NCBI GenBank assembly: GCA_030280995.1
Contig: JASXTE010000016.1
Coordinates: forward strand, 18,605,501-18,669,500
Direction: 5' to 3'
Length of the DNA: 64,000 bases
DNA from: Hemileia vastatrix
Taxonomy: Eukaryota > Basidiomycota > Pucciniomycetes > Pucciniales > Zaghouaniaceae
The notes beneath the pieces were generated by a model, which had not been told where the DNA came from, did no database searches, and saw nothing but the letters and a program-made list of their open reading frames with translations. Positions 1 to 11,600 of this stretch are shown here, one piece after another; within the stretch, counting starts at the first letter, position 1, and each line of letters begins with the position of its first letter. The translations under genes were made by a program, and so were the position numbers.

Positions 1-374
1 ACTCTAAAGTTTGAAAATCAAAAATAAGAGCTCTCTTTAAGGAGGGATGACAGAGTACATGAATTGTAAGAGAGGAAGTACAAACTCTCTTTACAGAAGG
101 ATGATAGGGCACAAGACTTGGAGGAGATGAAATTTGAGCCAACTTGTATTATTGAAAAATCAAAGAAAGAGGATAAAACACTTGAGCATCAAAAATTAAT
201 GGAACAGATGAAAGTTAAGCATGATCTCAAAGAAAATTCCAAGAAGAAAATTTTTTTAATAGAATGTGTTAAAGCCAATAATTCTTATGAGGAAATTGAA
301 TGTCTAATAAAAATTTTAGATGACTAGTTTGTTTTATTTCTTTCACACTTCAACTATTCATAATTATTTTTACA
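1..374 (+). pseudogene. Degenerate 3' end of a Ty3 pol gene (possible chromodomain tail)
   Basis: An open stretch at 118-327 (69 codons, no ATG at its start) ends in a segment that can be aligned by eye with the C-terminal chromodomain of Gypsy-C at about 30,085-30,190: aromatic or Leu, Leu, Ile/Leu, then a Ser-Tyr-Glu/Asp pair and a terminal Ile-x-Leu. A short repeat (CTCTCTTTA) occurs twice upstream. I read this as the decayed tail of a pol gene from a B/C-type element cut by the window edge. The similarity is weak and a non-coding origin is possible. Confidence 0.3.
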
Positions 375-937
375 TAAAATTTTACAATAATTTCCAGTAT
401 TTCATTACTCTATCTGTCAGCCAGGCTGTCTCAGGAGTCCATTAAACTGTTATAATACTTTATTGAAATCATAAAAGGGAATAACATTATGTATTTTGTG
501 TATTTAAAATAAAATATTTTATTGAATAATAAAATTATATAAATAATTTATAAATAAGTAAAATAATAATTATATTAATTTTATTATTAAGTAAATTATT
601 TATTACAAAAAAAATATTATATTCTATAAAATCATTGCACATTTTTATGTATTCAATATTTATAAATTAATAATTAATTATTTTTAAAAAATATATGATA
701 AGTGTAACTTATAATGTAATTAAATTTTAATTAATAAAATTTATATATTAAATACAACTTGTCATATATTATTATCCATAAATATTGGGCACTTTTTTTA
801 TCCTTAATTGTGTCAGGAAAATTATTAAATAATTTAAAACACTCATTTAATAAAATGGTATTCAAATTCTCACCTTAAATTAGTGATATCATTAAATTAT
901 TTTTTTGTTTAATTTAAACTATTTATTGAATTAATTA

Positions 938-1136
938 GGGGGTATCAAAGTTAGAAATTTGTAATTATTTAAAAAGACATTTCACAAAACAAAAAGAAAG
1001 CCACAAACTTGACATTAACTCTCAATAAAAAGGTGTTTTGGGGGCACAATATGTCATATTTTAAAAAATAGTCATGGTTAATTTGGTGGAAAAAAGAGGT
1101 ATTTTGAAATGGAAGATTTCTAACTTTGATACCCCC
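938..1136. mobile_element. 199-bp MITE with perfect 21-bp terminal inverted repeats
   Basis: The element starts GGGGGTATCAAAG and ends CTTTGATACCCCC. The 21 terminal bases at each end are exact inverted copies. It sits inside the B1 LTR, and the matching position in the B3 LTR (about 32,050) has no insert, which gives a clean empty site. The flanks are AATTA and TATTA, a probable 5-bp target duplication with one mismatch. There is no coding capacity. The parent transposon is not visible in the window, so I cannot name the superfamily. Confidence 0.85.
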
Positions 1137-1190
1137 TATTAAATAGTTAAAACAATTAATTAATTTTTTTATACTGGGTTAAAGTGATTG

Positions 1191-2365
1191 TGTCAGCCAG
1201 GCTATCTCAGGAGTCCAGTAATTTATACAATAAATTACTGTAAACATATAGAGGAATAACTTTATGTAAATACGAAAAATTATTTAAATAAAATTATAAA
1301 TATTTTGTTAATGAATAAAATAAATATTATACTTAATTTCATTATTAAATAAATTGTATTACATGAAAAAATATAATATTCTATAATATCATGGCGTGAT
1401 TTATATGTATAAATAAATTATTCAAAATTATATTATAATTTTAAATTTAACTTACACAGTAACTACAATTTTAATAATAAGATATATATAAACTAAATAC
1501 AACTTATCATATAATAATATCCATCAATATTTGGCGCTTCCTTGACCCTTAATTTTGTCACAAATATTACTAAATTAATTTAATATGATTAAATTTAAAT
1601 TCTCATGTTTAAAAGTTCCTTTATTAATTTAATTAGTTTTTCAATTAATTTAATAGTTAATTTACTTGAAATAGTTAAATTACTATTGCTTATACTGAGT
1701 AGAGATTATTTAAAAGCGTAAAAATAATTCCTTTTTTTTAATTAACCTTTTTTAGCTATTTGTATTCCTTCTTTAGATTTCTTTCTCACAATTCTCATTT
1801 TTTCATACTCACGTAGTTAATTGTTATATTAATTTTATTCTTTTTTAGAAATTACTGATGGGAAAATATTTTTTTATTCACAGATTTATTTTTTATGTTT
1901 TTAATTAGATTCTTTTGATTAATTGTTTCACATTATTTTACTTTTTTGTACATACTATTGGAATGCTCCAGAATGTCCTCTTGTCTATAAAAGGGCTTTA
2001 GAAGTCTCTCTGGTAGATCATCACTTACTATTCACTCACTTATCATATTTTAAATATAATTCTTTTATTTATTATTTTCATTAGTTCAATACATCTAATT
2101 TAAATACTATATAAATAATTATAGGTTGCCTTAAGTCTATTATTACTATCATTGATAGCTGCGCAATGAATAATAACTATTAATTATAATATATTGCAAT
2201 ATAAATAATTCTTTACAGTTTTTGTCAGCTCTTCAAAATTCTCTTGTCGTAATCTCTTCTCAATTACAAATATTTTATTTTTAATATTAATAATAATACT
2301 ATATTATAATTTTCCTCCTCTTTTTCCCATTTCTTTCCTCCATTCTTCTAGACGTCCGGCTGATA
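1191..2365 (+). mobile_element. Solo LTR of Gypsy-B nested in the B1 LTR
   Basis: It begins TGTCAGCCAGGCTATCTC and ends GTCCGGCTGATA. Exact GATTG repeats lie at 1186-1190 and 2366-2370, and the empty site is present once at about 32,108 in B3. An internal TATA motif (CTATAAAAGG, near 1984) matches those in the other LTRs. No internal region or second LTR accompanies it, so it is an LTR-LTR recombination remnant or solo insertion. Confidence 0.9.
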
Positions 2366-3072
2366 GATTGCATGAATTTCGGCATTAAAATAATTTTATT
2401 TGTTTTAATTAAACCTTTTACATCTCACTGTAATACCTGTTTAAGATTTTTTTTTCAAAGTTCTAATGTTTCAGACTCACTTAGTTACTCATTATATTAA
2501 TTAATTTTTTTGGGAATTTAGGGTGGGAAAAATGTTTACTTACTCACAGGTTTAGTTTATTGTTTCATATTTTTCTCTTAATCTCTATGTTTTAATTATT
2601 ATTTTGTTTTCCTGTTTCACATTTTTATTATTTTGTACATACATTATTGAGGCGCTTCAGAGGTCTCCTTGCCTATAAAAAGGCCTTGGAAGTCCGCTTA
2701 AGCCACCATCACTTACATTACTTACAAATCTAAAATACTATTATTATTATTTTTTTGATGCTGCAAGCCCTATAAAAAAATATTATATAAATTAAACTAA
2801 GGTTTCTTTAAGTCTATTAGTAGTTGCAGTTGATATTTAAGCAGAATAAAAAAAATACTTACTTGATCAGAATACCTTTATAAACCATCAATTTTGTCTT
2901 GTCACCAGTCTCAAGGTTGTCGTTGCACTCCCCTTACTTATACTATTCATTATTTTTTATTTCTTTTATTTTTTATTATATTCTTTAAGTCCGTTTTCCC
3001 TTTCTTCCTTTGTCCCCTTTTCTTCTTCTTCTTCTTCTTCTTCTTCTCCTTCTTCTAGACGACCGGCCGACA

Positions 3073-3239
3073 ACTGAGGTCTTTCCAAACAACGACAATT
3101 ACTCTCAATGATTGACTTGATGCATGGACCAACTAGTGCAAAAAAGTCAAATTTTTTCCGCAACTGTGTTTCAAACTTGGGTTCAACTTTTTAGGTCTAT
3201 ATAATATTAATTTATATATATTTTAAGGTGATTTATTGA
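3073..3239 (+). other. Leader of Gypsy-B1, upstream of the Gypsy-A insertion
   Basis: Directly after the LTR end this stretch matches 32,803-32,970 of B3 and 19,875-20,050 of B2: ACTGAGGTC, then a block with AACAACGACAATTAC and a GTTTCAAACTTGGGTTC block. It should contain the primer binding site and the start of the 5' UTR. The same sequence resumes at 15,547 beyond Gypsy-A. Confidence 0.7.
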
Positions 3240-3244
3240 TCACT

Positions 3245-4350
3245 ATGGTAAGGTAAACTCTTACAGTCGCCTTGCTGTAAGCAGAATCCGGAGGAGATAT
3301 GTGGATTTAGCTGAAAACCCCGTCCTTCCAATAAAAATAACAAAGTAGGTGTTCTAAATCACTAAGCTAACCAATCTACTTAGATCTGATTGATAAAAAT
3401 AATGAAACTCTAAAATAATTAACGCTTATTGAGATTAAATGATCGTGGCTGTTGATAAAGAAATACTGATAACAACAATTAAGGTGTACCAGTGAAAGAT
3501 CTGAAAAGATTGACTTTTATGTTTTTATAATAATTTGAATTTTTATGAGACAGCAATAATCAAGTCCCAGCGATGAAGAACTTTCTAAAGATACCCTATA
3601 TGAAGTGTGATTTAAATAGTTGAATTATATTTCTAAAATGTTATAAGGGTATTATAACTTATTTAATTTGTTGAGTAATAAAAAATGAGACCGTGGTGGT
3701 TAATGATTAAGCTGTATGATCTGTTCCCCCTCTCAATTTCGAGTTTGAGAAGCGCTTAAGTATTCCTAGTCACGTGCCTAAGTTTTCCCCTCCAGAGCTC
3801 TTCCAGAGTCAATCTGGAGCCCGTACGGAGTCCGTACGGAGTCGAAACGGAGTCCGTACAGAGTCCGTCCGGACTTCCGGACTCAATTTAGAACCTTAAA
3901 ACCATAATAAAAAATCTAGAAAAATTACACATAATAGAGCCACTTCCCCTTTACATACCAAACCAATTTTCGTAGTCTGCGCAGCTCTAATTACCCTGTG
4001 AAAATTCATCAAAGTTAAGTAATTTTTGAAAACGTAAATATTTCTATAAAACTTTAAAATTCATTTAAAAATAATATAAAAAAAATAGTAAAAATTCTGG
4101 GAAAATTTCCCAAGGTTCTTGAGTGACTTGACTTGATACTTATAAATTTTTCAGACCGTAAAAATAAGTTTTCTCCGTAAAATAAATTGTATTTGTGTAG
4201 GCATTCGCTCGTGACCAATTTCTTCATATTTTAAACTCCAAAATAAATTAAATAAAACCCTTTTTATAAAAAAATAATAACGCCAATCTTGCACGCCGTA
4301 ATAACTCCATTTACATATTTAGGTGCTGTACTAAACTTTAGTCTACCACA
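3245..4350 (-). repeat. 3' LTR of Gypsy-A
   Basis: Read on the minus strand it starts TGTGGTAG and ends CTTACCAT, directly after the polypurine tract at 4351-4360. It is nearly identical to 14,449-15,541, with a few substitutions. Two length differences stand out: extra GGAGTCCGTAC-type units at about 3820-3870 here, and a short AT-rich insertion near 14,850 in the other LTR. Confidence 0.9.
3809..3885. repeat. Short tandem array in the Gypsy-A LTR
   Basis: Repeated 10-11-bp units of the form GGAGTCCGTAC occur about five times here, ending in a palindromic GTCCGGACTTCCGGAC. The other LTR (15,038-15,080) has only about two units, so the copy number changed after insertion. Confidence 0.75.
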
Positions 4351-4360
4351 TCCTCCCTCC
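4351..4360 (-). other. Polypurine tract of Gypsy-A
   Basis: On the minus strand GGAGGGAGGA directly precedes the TGTGGTAG start of the 3' LTR, the expected place for plus-strand priming. Confidence 0.75.
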
Positions 4361-4473
4361 AATTGAGAATGTCCCCATTCTTAAAACTTTGCATAAGTGG
4401 TTGAACACAATATTCATCTTTAACCTTCAACCACCATCTTCTTTAATCAACTATAAAATTCATCTTCATCAAT

Positions 4474-5171
4474 ATGTCTTCCAAAGAACTTGTCGCTCCA
4501 TGTGAACTCTGCGCTCGATACCAGGTACCTTGTTTAATGTCCAACCCTAATCTTCCTGGCAGAACAGCTTGCGACTTATGCTGTGTGAAAAAAGTCAAAT
4601 GCAACCGGCCAATAGTTCCTTCTAAAACAAACGTATATTTAGGACCAGCAGCTCTCCCTGATCCCTCAACTTCTAAAAAGTGATCCAAAATTCCTGTCTT
4701 CTTAAAACGAATAAGATCAAAAACAGCTTCAAAAGTTCAATCTTCATCAACGGATCCCGGCCTAATTTTGCCTTCACAAGATCCTAATCCTATAACGCCA
4801 GTACCCCCAACTAACTTTGCTGAGACTATGTTTCCTGGCTCTAAATGTAAGACCCTATTTATCTTACTAAAAAAAAAAAAACTTTTAATCAAAATTGACT
4901 AAACCTATGACTTAATAACATATTTGAACTTCTAGCTGTCGAAATAACCAACACTGATGATGTTGGTAGAGTGAAGACGGACTATATCAATCATTACCCA
5001 AATTTTCATCGCTATCTTTTTCTTGACTTTACTAATGAGTTGAAACGTAAAATGCTGGCCTATTTTCAAGAAACTCCAGCTAATAACCATGAAGACCTCA
5101 TGAAAAGAAGGATTTTAATGCAAAGCTTTGATAATGATGTTGAACAATTTCAAAGAAATTATCTTTTCTAA
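4474..5171 (+). pseudogene. Antisense Zn2Cys6-like gene A1 of Gypsy-A (spliced, one nonsense codon)
   Basis: It starts at an ATG about 120 bp inside the 3' LTR boundary and runs opposite to gag-pol. The N-terminus has six cysteines spaced CX2CX6CX12CX2CX6C (residues about 10-42) with a basic run before the last Cys, matching the fungal Zn2Cys6 pattern. A predicted 89-bp intron (4847-4935, GTAAGA...CTAG, phase 1) joins exon 1 to an exon encoding a helical, charged tail of about 78 residues containing AYFQETP. The two exons together give 203 in-frame codons including the stop, interrupted only by TGA at 4681-4683. A2 downstream has the same layout. The role is unknown; a DNA-binding regulator or nucleic-acid-binding protein is inferred from the Cys pattern only. 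Confidence 0.65.
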
Positions 5172-6319
5172 CAGTATAACTTGATAAAATTTTGTTTTTG
5201 CTTGGTCTTCTTAAACTTTATAATAAAAATGTTGGTTCTTCTTCTCTGGCTTGATATAAAATAAAATAAAATAATTTAAATCTTGTGATGATTCCACTAC
5301 TGAGAGCAAGGTTTGAATCCCTTCAGACTCCCATATACCAGTCTTCCTTCTTGTCACAGCATTGAGAGAGTGGATCTTCCTATGAGCCGAATACTCCTGA
5401 TTCCAACCTCATAGGGCCCCCCACTGAGCCGAATTCTATGATTCCAATCTCGCCATAAGGTCCTCCAAGCTTCACACCAAAAAAAATGGCCTAACTATGA
5501 GGCACTAAAAAATCATTCCCTAAAATCCAACTACCATCCTAACTTCTGATTCCTTCATCACAATTTTCAAACTTTGCTATACAGCAAACCCATAAAATAC
5601 TTTTGCCAGGCTTCCAATAATAATTTTAACTTTAGACCATGTTAAAGCGCCACAAATTTCACCTAATTAACCATTATGCTTTCTTTAGCATCATCACCAC
5701 CTAAAGTTTTAACCTCCTAAAGCTATCAGCACCCAATTCCAGAAATAATTGAATAACCAGTTTAGAGTCTTAGGGGACAGTGATAAATTAAAAGATTGAA
5801 TTGAGTTATCCAAACAAGATTGACATTCCAATTTAAAGTCTTGGTAGACCAAACATATAATCGATTGCCAGTTTATGGTCTTGGTGGACCAAAGATTGTT
5901 TAAGTGCATAAATATCTTGATATATTCCTAAGTAAGGCCTAGGCTTGACCAAAGATTGAATAAATTTGATAATCCAGTTTAATGTCATAGTGGACCAAAC
6001 ATTTGATCGACAAGTAATCCAGTATAAGGCCATAGTGGTCCAATGAGTGTTGAATTATCCTGCAGATATTAATTTTCCAGTTTAAAGTCATAGTGGACTA
6101 AACAATGAATGAACTACCAGTTTAAAGTCATGGTGGACCAAACATTTAATCGATAAGAAATCCAGTTTAAGGTCATGGTGGACCCAACAGCTTGATAACA
6201 ATCCAGTTTAAGGTCTTGGTGGACCTAACAACTTCTCTATCCTTGAACCCAGATTCTGCCACCAGCTTTCTTCATCCTAGTTTCAAGTTTTCTTCTTCAA
6301 AAAAATATCTCCTAACAAG
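5172..6319. repeat. Spacer between A1 and A2 with an array of covarying hairpins
   Basis: From 5757 to 6225 the motif CAGTTTA(A/T)(A/G)GTC-(T/A)T(G/A)GTG-GACC recurs about ten times at 30-60-bp intervals (near 5757, 5829, 5869, 5973, 6019, 6074, 6117, 6162 and 6203, with a decayed unit near 5935). Each unit can fold as a GTC/GAC or GGTC/GACC stem with a 6-nt loop. Upstream, 5380-5460 holds two imperfect units starting TGAGCCGAAT. I see no convincing reading frame here. Confidence 0.8.
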
Positions 6320-7333
6320 ATGAAACCTTCTGACTTCATTGCTTCAGCTGATCAATCTTGCAAATACTGTGCCTTCACCCATAGGGAATGTATCTTCTCT
6401 TTTAACTGGCAAAAGCACACTTATAACAGGGCCTGTTTATCCTGCTATGAGAAGAAAAGAAAATGTTCTGGCTTGAACTGTGGTTCTTTCCCCATCACTG
6501 CTACTAGCTTCGCCGCCTTCTGAAAACCTCTTCCTTCTTCTTCACCTTCTACTCCACCCCCTATTCCATCAACCTCAAAATATCCCATCCCTTTTTCTCC
6601 ATCAGCCTATTTAAATCTTTCTCCATCACCTAATCCTCTGGGTCCTTCTCTCCAATCTAGACTTGCTGCTACTCCCCCAAGAACTCTTGCTGCTCCCAGG
6701 GCCATGCTTCAACCTTCTAACAATTCTTCTCCTTCTTCCAACATCTTGAAGCACAAAAGGTCCTATAATAGCCAGCAGTCTTCATCTTCTCTTGTTTCAT
6801 CCAAAAGGCCCAGAACATCTACTTCAAACACCAAATCCAACACCAGTCCTCCTCATCTATCAAAAATAAAAAATCCTTTTCTAAACATAAAAAATCCCAC
6901 TCCATTACCAAGTAAGCCATTTATCTATGATCATGATAGTGTTGACACAGGTTAGTTGTCTCTTTTTATTTTCTTAATCTTCAGGTTTTAATTTGCTGAT
7001 ATTTTAATTTGATAAGCGTCCACCGGTTCTCCAATTTCATATTCTGCTTATGAACTACCAGAACCTAATCCAAGCTTCCCTAGAGTTCCAATTCACCTAG
7101 TGTCTGAAAAGCTTTTTGCTAATTTTAATAACCTTATCGCTTATTTCCAACAATACCCGCCCTCTGATAGATCAGAATCTTGGATGAGAGAGCAACTGTT
7201 AAGAGACCTTTTCAAAATAGCCAACTGGCTTCAACACTATCGTGACCGTGAAATAAGATTCGAATCCCAGGAAATCGATCAAGGTCCTTCTAAATTTTCT
7301 AATTTCGATTCTTCAAAAGATAACAACCCTTGA
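6320..7333 (+). pseudogene. Antisense Zn2Cys6-like gene A2 of Gypsy-A (spliced, one nonsense codon)
   Basis: The ATG at 6320 opens a frame whose N-terminus has CX2CX6CX14CX2CX6C (residues about 14-50, ending YEKKRKC). A Ser/Pro-rich linker, typical of low-complexity regions, follows. A 66-bp intron (6951-7016, GTTAGT...ATAAG, phase 1) leads to a C-terminal part with AYFQQYPPSD that resembles the A1 tail. The exons sum to 316 codons including the stop, with one TGA at 6521-6523. Zn-cluster, linker, phase-1 intron and helical tail occur in the same order as in A1, so the two are probably tandem paralogues. The function is not known. Confidence 0.65.
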
Positions 7334-7697
7334 TGGTGTTCTTCCTGGTATGTAGCTTTCTTGAATAATGTTTGAAAAATAAAATATAAACATCTAAACT
7401 ACCTAAAACTAAAATACCTTTTATTATTATTATTATTTTTTTTTTTTTTTTTATTATTTTTTTTTTTATTTTTATTTTTATTTTTTATTTTTTAGTTATT
7501 TTATTATTATTATTATTATTTTTTTACCATTTAAAATAAAAGATTTTTTTTTTTTTATTTTTTTTTATTTTTTTTTTTATTTAATTTTATTTTTTTTTTA
7601 AAAAAGATAGTTTTGAAATAAAGTTAAAATTTAATTTTTAAAGAAAGATAAACGAATGTGAAAAGAAAAATAAAAAATGTAAAAAAAATAAAATAAA

Positions 7698-7730
<33 letters not shown>

Positions 7731-8068
7731 TAAAATTTTAAAAGATGCCCCCTGGCCATTTGATGAGCCGTACCCTCGACATCATACCCACATCCAAGTG
7801 CAACTTGATGTGGTTACACAATTTTGAGAAATTGAAAAGAAAAGAAAATAAATGAAAGTTTTTAGAAGATATTTTTTATAATGATGATCACTGGGTGGGC
7901 TCCCTCCAATTTATAAAAATGATTAGAGACCACCAGTGAGCATCACCTTTACATTAATTCATAATATATATTAAAGAAAAGAAATCACAATCTAACATAA
8001 AAAATCAAAAACAAAATGAAATATAAAAAAATCTTGAATCCGGCGTTGAGAGCGGTGTCTCTTGATTC
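7334..8068. repeat. Low-complexity A/T spacer between the convergent genes of Gypsy-A
   Basis: 7410-7735 is almost pure T/A: (TTA)n, poly-T and TTTTTATTTTT runs. It separates the 3' end of A2 from the 3' end of pol. Past it, 7740-8068 has no frame I can support. The position fits a convergent-transcription terminator zone. Confidence 0.7.
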
Positions 8069-8636
8069 GTTCCAGTTTATAGTCTTAGTGGACTTCCTAA
8101 AATTAAAAGACAAAGCCAGGATTCAACTAGAAACAGGGAAAATTTTGGAAACGAACATTATGGGGTAATTGTGTATAGAGCAGCCAGCCCATCAATTACC
8201 CCCACACTTGCCAATATTAAATTAAGAAGGTTCCCCTGTGAACACTTCTTCCAATAAATTTTAAAATTTTTCCAACACTATCTTCACCCATATTTTAAGA
8301 ATTTTTAATTTTGAAAATTTTCAATGAAGGTTTTCTTGCATTTCGTTATGTTTCATCACAGTTTCGTCGCCCATATGCAGTGTAATGATAGTAAAGTATT
8401 TTTGATAAAAATAAGAAGATAGTTTATACTCGTTGCGGAGGAATCCATAAAATTTCGTAGATATCATAGTTTATCCTCATTTCGGAGGTATAAATTTAAT
8501 AAAAGTCATTAAAATTGTAGTTTATCCTCATTTCGGAGTTGATAAAATTTAAGAATTTTTCATAGTTTATCCTCATTGCGGAGGAATCCATAAAGTTTCA
8601 TTGATATCATAGTTTATCCTCATTGCGGAGGAAGAC
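8069..8636 (-). repeat. Second hairpin cluster, at the 3' end of Gypsy-A pol
   Basis: One GTC/GAC-class unit (8070) is followed by five CCTC/GAGG-class units (about 8428, 8467, 8519, 8560 and 8611). Typical plus-strand form: AGTTTAT, then CCTC-ATTTCG-GAGG or CCTC-ATTGCG-GAGG. The last unit overlaps the pol stop region at 8607. These share the AGTTTA flank and loop size with the 5757-6225 array but use a different stem. Confidence 0.8.
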
Positions 8637-11600
8637 TTCGGCACTCCTGGTGCCTCTAGGATAGAACCGTTTCACTTGATCGGCCGCTACCCTCTTCTTT
8701 AATACTACTCCATCCAACTCTTCTAGCACATATGAACCGCCGGAAACTTGCTCCTTGATTTTATACGGTCCATTCCACCTATCTGCAAACATCTTTCCCC
8801 ATTGACTCTCTAGACTTCTATTATACACCAAGACCATATCACCTGGGTTCAAAGGTTTCCTTAATCGATGTGCCAACCGCTCATCCCAATATCTAACTGA
8901 TTGATTTCGGATCTTCATCATCCGCGAATATGCCTTTTCTAAATATTCTTCTTTCTTTTCTAGCTGCATCATTCTTGCACACAATAATTCTTCAGTAGTT
9001 TTTACCGTGTCCCAGTCAACTCCAAGATATGATTCAGCTTCTAAATCAACCGGTAAAACTGCTTTCTGTCCAAAAACAAGTTCATAAGGTGAAAATCCGG
9101 TAGTCCTTTTGGCAGTGATTCGATCATCAAATAAAACTAAAGGTAAATAGTGCCTCCACTTTTCGGCACTTGTCCCACACATTTTAACTAAAGCATCCTT
9201 GATAACTTGATGCCCTCTTTCCACCATGCCTTCAGCTTCCGGATAATATGTGGTTGCTACCCTAACCTTTGATCCAACTTTCAATACGGCCTCTTTAAAC
9301 TCTATCCCAAATTCAGGACCTCCATCTACCGTTACCAACTTCATCACCCCATACCTATATACCCAATTATTCAAAAAAAATTCTGCCACATTTTTGGCAG
9401 TTAAATTAATAAGAGGCGCTGCCTCTACCCAACCAGATAAATCATCTCTGGCCACAATTAAATATTTATACCGTCCCTCTTTTATATGAACGGCATCTAA
9501 ACTAACTCTTCCAAAGAGCGTATATTCACCGGTCGCGCGTCCAGGTTCTTTCGGCCTTAAATAACTTCGTCTTTGACATTCTTCGCATGACTGAACCCAC
9601 TGTTTAACAGCCATCTTCATTCCAGGCCACCAAAATCGATCAGAAATTCTTCTAAATGTTTCTCCAACGCCTCTATGCCCGAGATCTTCATGCAGTGATT
9701 TCAAAACTAATTCTTGCCCCTTCTGTTGAGTTATAACTACTTGAGGATTTGGATACCTCCTCCTCATTAAACGTCGACCAGATAGGTAAAACGTAGATGA
9801 ATTTCTCTTGATAGCCACCCATTCATCGTCTTCACAATCTTCTGGCCTCTCTAAAGTCAACAAATATTTGACTAACAAAAAATAAAAACCAGTCTGACCC
9901 CAGACTTCATCTTGAAAATCGATTAATATAACATCAATAGGGACTTCTCTATCACCAATATCACCTGCACATGAATGAGCCAATAATCGCTGACCCCTAA
10001 ATAAATTTTTAATCGAGCTATGTCGACGTTTTTCTTCTGAACCTTTGGATCCTTCGAAAACCGTATTCAAAAATACCTCTTTCTCTTTATCCACCTTTTT
10101 ATTTAAATTCTCTAATTCTCCAACATATACACCATTCCTTAACTTACTACTATCCCACACTACCAATCCATCTTCATCTTCATACACCACATCTTCTTCT
10201 ACCTCCTCTCTGCCGAATTTATCTACACCTTTTCCAACACCTTTATTAACATAAAAACTATTTTCCAGTTTATCCTCTTGGTGGAGGTCATCATCATCAT
10301 AATCTAAACACAATAGTCCTGCCAGTTTAACCTCATGGGGGAGGTATGGAAAGTCTTCAGCTCCTTTAGTGCTGGCTTTGATAATAGGTATATCTTCATC
10401 GAACTCTTCTGAGTCTGAATCTTCTTCAGTGGGTGGTCTCCTTGATAAACCATCTGGCATAGTAAAAGTTTTGCCAGGCTTATGAACTAAATCAAACGAA
10501 AAATATTGAATAAAAGCTACCCATCTCGTCATGGGTGCGTTCGGTAAACTTGGGGAATTAATCATCTGGATTAACGATTTCGCATCCACTTGCAACTCAA
10601 AATGTTGCCCCCACAAAATATGCTGAAGTTTCTTCAGTATTTTTGCCACACCACATAATTCCAATTTTGGTTGAGAATATCTTGATTCGACCTCAGTAAA
10701 TACTACAGATTCATACCTAACTGGCCTGATGTAACCAGCTTTATCCATCTGAGACAGAACCGCCCCAGCTGCAACCTGACTTGAATCAACTGCTAAATAA
10801 ATTCTACCAGCATCTTTTCCATAATCTAACTTGTGCAGGACTAAATCCTTCCCTACAACCTCCTTCAACTTCACAAACGCCTTCTCACACTCTTCATCCC
10901 ACTCCCAGTCTGCATCCTTTCTCGTTAACCGTCTCAATGGAGCTGCCAATGAAGAAAAGTCCTTGATAAACATTCTAACATATACGCAAACGCCTAAAAA
11001 CCCTCTAACTTCGGTCGTATTCTTGGGTCTTGGCCAGGACTGAATTTTGTTAACTTTCTTCTTGGACATAATCCTACCCTCTCTACATACCACATGGCCT
11101 AATATTTCTAAGGCTGGCACACAACATGAAAATTTTGAACCTGAAATAGTTAAACCAGCCTCTTCAATTCGAAACAAGATTCTTTCTAAAGTAATTGCAA
11201 ACTCCCAAATGAATTTGCGTATCCCGGGATTCTCTTCCAACACCTGGTTATCATAGTCGGTTGTTGGTCCCTTAATTCCTCCATCATCTATAAAGATTCC
11301 AGCATATTGTGGAATTTCATCTTGAAGGATCCAAGCCATCTGAGCTTGATAAACTGCAACCGAATTTGTTGCTCCTTGAGGTAATCTTGTTAACTGTAAA
11401 CGTCCTAGTGGTGTATCGAATGTAGTGAGAGGCCTTGAGTCCGGATGTAACTCTCTCTCATCATATCCACCCATAATATCTCCCAAACCATAACACACTC
11501 TCCCTGCAAATGCTTCAACAAACTCCTCAGCACTAGGCGGTATCCCAGCATCCTTTATTGTAACCCTATTTAATTCCCTAAGATCATGAACAACTCTAAG

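Larger units (their letters stand above)
415..3072 (+). mobile_element. 5' LTR of Gypsy-B copy 1 (B1), split by a MITE and a solo LTR
   Basis: The LTR begins TGTCAGCCAGGCTG and ends CCGGCCGACA, with inverted termini TGTCAGCC / GGC(T/C)GACA. The uninterrupted counterpart is at 31,538-32,802. With the MITE (938-1136) and the nested solo LTR (1191-2370) removed, its length is close to that of the 1,265-bp counterpart. It carries a TATA motif (CCTATAAAAAGG, near 2673) followed downstream by a T/C-rich tract and CTTCTTCTAGAC just before the end. The 39 bp before it are identical to the 39 bp before the B3 LTR. Confidence 0.85.

Noticed and set aside
5305..5335. GGTTTGAATCCC, resembling the T-arm of a tRNA
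   Set aside because: No acceptor, D-arm or anticodon stem can be built around it.
5757..6225. CRISPR-like array of repeats and spacers
   Set aside because: Units are imperfect, fold individually, vary in spacing and lie inside a eukaryotic retrotransposon.
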